Shown: in pieces, positions 61,747 to 64,000 of the stretch
Layout: each line of letters starts with the position of its first letter
How positions within the stretch are numbered: the first letter of the stretch is position 1
Assembly: GCA_938041335.1 (NCBI GenBank)
Contig: CALIAF010000011.1
Location: 35,488 to 99,487, forward strand
DNA from: an uncultured Ulvibacter sp.
GTDB taxonomy: Bacteria; Bacteroidota; Bacteroidia; Flavobacteriales; Flavobacteriaceae
Reading direction: 5' to 3'
Length of the DNA stretch: 64,000 nt
The notes under the pieces: model-generated
Told to the model about the DNA's origin: nothing
Database searches by the model: none
Seen by the model: only the letters and a program-made list of their open reading frames with translations
Translations under genes and position numbers: made by a program

Positions 61747-63176
61747 TGCCAAATCAAAAGAAGACGAAAATAGTTGCTACCCTAGGGCCAGCAACAGAAG
61801 ATAGAGAGGTCCTAAAGCAAATGATTATAGAAGGCGTAAATGTCTTTAGAGTCAACTTTTCGCATGCAGATTATGACAACGTAAAAAAGACCGTTGCAAC
61901 CATAAGAGAACTAGGACAAGAACTAGGAACAAGTACAGCAATTTTAGGAGACTTACAAGGTCCAAAATTGCGTGTGGGTATTATGAAAGAAGAGGTGGTT
62001 GTGAATCCAGGAGATACTATTTCCTTTTGTACAGGCGAAGAATTTGAAGGCACTTCTAAGAAAGTGTATATGAACTATGATAATTTTCCTAGAGACGTAA
62101 AAAAAGGAGAACGCATTTTACTAGATGATGGTAAATTAATGTTTGAAGTTCTTGAGACAGACGGCAAGCACGAAGTTAAAACTAAAGTCATTCAAGGAGG
62201 CCCTTTGCGTTCTAGAAAAGGAGTAAATCTTCCCAACACAGACATCTCATTGCCAGCATTAACGACTAAGGATAAAGAGGATGCTGTTTTTGCGATCTCC
62301 TTGGAAGTTGATTGGATTGCACTGTCATTTGTACGCCACGCAGAAGACCTAAAAGAATTACAGGCCTTGATAGAAGCCCATAGTGAGCACAAAATTCCTA
62401 TCATCGCTAAGATTGAAAAACCAGAAGCTGTTAAGAATATTGATAAAATTGTAGCCTATTGTGATGGACTCATGGTGGCCAGAGGAGATTTAGGTGTTGA
62501 GGTACCAGCTGCAGAAGTGCCGTTAATACAAAAGCAACTTGTTTTAACCGCTAAGCGCGCTAGAATACCAGTAATTATTGCCACACAGATGATGGAAACG
62601 ATGATTACATCACTCACCCCTACACGTGCAGAAGTAAATGACGTCGCAAACTCTGTCATGGATGGAGCAGATGCCGTGATGCTTTCTGGTGAAACTTCTG
62701 TGGGTAAATATCCAGTAGATGTGATAAAAACAATGGCTACCATTTGTAAAAATGTAGAGAACAGTGATTTAATTAATGTACCACAGGAACCGCCTCACGT
62801 GCGTACCAATAGGTACATTACAAAGTCTATTTGTTATCACGCAGCAAATATGGCAAACGAGATAGATGCAAAAGCAATATGTACATTAACAAATAGTGGA
62901 TATACCGCTTTTCAGATTTCTGCTTGGCGACCGGACGCACATATCTTAGTGTTTACTAGTAACCATCGTATACTTTCTAGATTGAACTTATTATGGGGTG
63001 TAAAGGCTTTTTACTACGACAAGTATGTGAGTACAGATGAAACGGTAGAAGATGTGAATGCAATCGCTAAAGAGCGTGGCTTTGTAGGTAAAGGAGACTA
63101 TTTAATTAATCTAGCGGCTATGCCTATTGTAGATAAAGGAATGGTAAATACCTTAAGAGTGAGTCAAGTGAAATGA
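61746..63176 (+). CDS. pyk: Pyruvate kinase
   Basis: 476 residues, usual length: TKIVATLGPATED, NFSHADYDNVKKT, IAKIEKPEAVKNID (catalytic Lys), MVARGDLGVEVP, MMETMITSLTPTRAEVNDVANSV. Converts phosphoenolpyruvate and ADP to pyruvate and ATP. Coupled to the preceding IPExxxVDY gene and to the next hydrolase gene by ATGA overlap. Confidence 0.98.
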   Translation: MPNQKKTKIVATLGPATEDREVLKQMIIEGVNVFRVNFSHADYDNVKKTVATIRELGQELGTSTAILGDLQGPKLRVGIMKEEVVVNPGDTISFCTGEEFEGTSKKVYMNYDNFPRDVKKGERILLDDGKLMFEVLETDGKHEVKTKVIQGGPLRSRKGVNLPNTDISLPALTTKDKEDAVFAISLEVDWIALSFVRHAEDLKELQALIEAHSEHKIPIIAKIEKPEAVKNIDKIVAYCDGLMVARGDLGVEVPAAEVPLIQKQLVLTAKRARIPVIIATQMMETMITSLTPTRAEVNDVANSVMDGADAVMLSGETSVGKYPVDVIKTMATICKNVENSDLINVPQEPPHVRTNRYITKSICYHAANMANEIDAKAICTLTNSGYTAFQISAWRPDAHILVFTSNHRILSRLNLLWGVKAFYYDKYVSTDETVEDVNAIAKERGFVGKGDYLINLAAMPIVDKGMVNTLRVSQVK

Positions 63177-64000
63177 TAAAACTTCTGTTACAATGTGTTG
63201 CTTGTTTGCTACTGTGTACTTCTGTTACTAGTTGTAGTTCGTTACAATATCGTCAAACAGACGCAGAATTAAAGAAGGAGTTTGAAACTGTAAATAGCGA
63301 TATATCTGTTGATTATTATGTTGATGAAACTGCTGGTTTAAAAGTACGATCATTAAAAGCCGAACGACCAGAAAATGAGATCACTATCGTTTTTTTTCAT
63401 GGATCGCCTAGTTCCCTCTCTGCATGGAACAGCTATTTAAAAGACACAACGCTTCAAAGAAAAGCAAATCTAATAGCCTTAGATAGACCGGGCTATGGCT
63501 ACTCAGGGTTTGGAAAATCTTTAGTATCAAAACAAGAACAGGGCGAAGTAATGAGCCATTGGATTGATCATTATCAACTAAAAAATGTAATCGTAGTTGG
63601 CACCTCGTATGGGGGTCCAGTTGCTGCCAGAATAGCGACAGTAAATGATAACATAAAGGGAGTAGTAATGATTTCTCCGGCCATTGACCCTAATCAGGAG
63701 AAACATATCTGGCAGTCAAAATTTACGCAATGGTGGCTCACCCGATGGCTGGTACCCACTGGATATCGTGTTGCTGGAGATGAGAAAACCACTCATGCAA
63801 TAGAGTTAGAAAAGTTGGAAAAGGATTGGGATAAAGTAAGTGTACCCGTAATACATATTCACGGGGATACAGATGCTATTGTTCCCTTCGGAAATGTCAA
63901 TTACACAAAGCGCGTATTTAAGGATATTAAAATAATAGAAATCCCAAACAAAGGGCACGAAATAGCTTGGAGAAATCCAGAAATTGTACTGCCGTATTTG
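63173..64000 (+). CDS. Alpha/beta hydrolase lipoprotein (3' end outside window)
   Basis: The ATG at 63173 overlaps the pyk stop (ATGA) and opens a lipoprotein signal, MIKLLLQCVACLLLCTSVTS with Cys after it (lipobox VTSC). Hydrolase features: VFFHGSPSSLSAWNS, nucleophile elbow GTSYGGP (Ser), acid strand VIHIHGDTDAIVP, His in NKGHEIAW near the edge. At least 276 residues; the frame is open to the end of the window. Substrate unknown; a periplasmic or surface esterase/lipase-like activity is possible. Confidence 0.85.
   Translation, partial: MIKLLLQCVACLLLCTSVTSCSSLQYRQTDAELKKEFETVNSDISVDYYVDETAGLKVRSLKAERPENEITIVFFHGSPSSLSAWNSYLKDTTLQRKANLIALDRPGYGYSGFGKSLVSKQEQGEVMSHWIDHYQLKNVIVVGTSYGGPVAARIATVNDNIKGVVMISPAIDPNQEKHIWQSKFTQWWLTRWLVPTGYRVAGDEKTTHAIELEKLEKDWDKVSVPVIHIHGDTDAIVPFGNVNYTKRVFKDIKIIEIPNKGHEIAWRNPEIVLPYL

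Overview
The window is a 64 kb piece of an AT-rich Flavobacteriaceae (Bacteroidota) chromosome, most likely a marine, Dokdonia/Krokinobacter-like organism. The family assignment rests on type IX secretion (T9SS) sorting domains, the T9SS/gliding lipoprotein SprE/PorW, promoters with the Bacteroidota -7 element TAnnTTTG, an ATP synthase operon lacking the beta and epsilon genes, and marker families such as DUF4292, DUF6341, DUF6427, DUF4254 and IPExxxVDY. The genus is a guess from overall protein character. Both edges cut genes: a T9SS-exported protein at the left and a lipoprotein alpha/beta hydrolase at the right.

Layout. 1-9 kb: end of a secreted protein, then a minus-strand envelope cluster (flippase, dUTPase, a GIY-YIG insertion, sugar nucleotidyltransferase, TPR protein, DUF4292 lipoprotein, EnvC-like LytM protein). 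9-18 kb: one minus-strand operon, sprE - bactofilin - atpZ - small membrane protein - atpB-E-F-H-A-G; every junction after atpE carries a stem-loop. 18-30 kb: flavin/2Fe-2S reductase, GT9 and DUF4254 genes with an adenine methyltransferase and probable restriction endonuclease wedged between DUF4254 and DUF6427, then purD, dprA, an HU/SPOR protein, a thioesterase, lpxH and queD. 30-38.5 kb: an accessory stretch with a LytS/LytTR two-component pair, a broken LytS fragment, and two paralogous T9SS proteins sharing a roughly 260 bp near-identical 3' end. 38.9-50.6 kb: MATE transporter, GNAT enzyme, tRNA-Ala(GGC), hydrolase, an AddAB-type repair nuclease whose two genes flank ompA and kbl. 50.8-52.6 kb: sodB, then a 1.2 kb noncoding region with an imperfect repeat array and two near-identical candidate small RNA genes. 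52.6-64 kb: purF, PfkB kinase, SPOR protein, RNase H, purN, then acpP-fabF-rnc-IPExxxVDY-pyk.

Most notable observations: (1) a family of short hairpins with a tetraloop, consensus about ATACCCGYCTRCRCGGGYAT in the mRNA sense, lying 4-16 nt before start codons of functionally unrelated genes; (2) twin candidate sRNA genes downstream of sodB with the same promoter box, the same 33 nt 5' core and separate intrinsic terminators; (3) stem-loops at all four junctions downstream of atpE, one of them terminator-like; (4) a terminator-like hairpin plus T9 run inside the first codons of rnc; (5) a candidate restriction-modification pair inside a housekeeping operon. All functional interpretation beyond family membership is inference from sequence alone.
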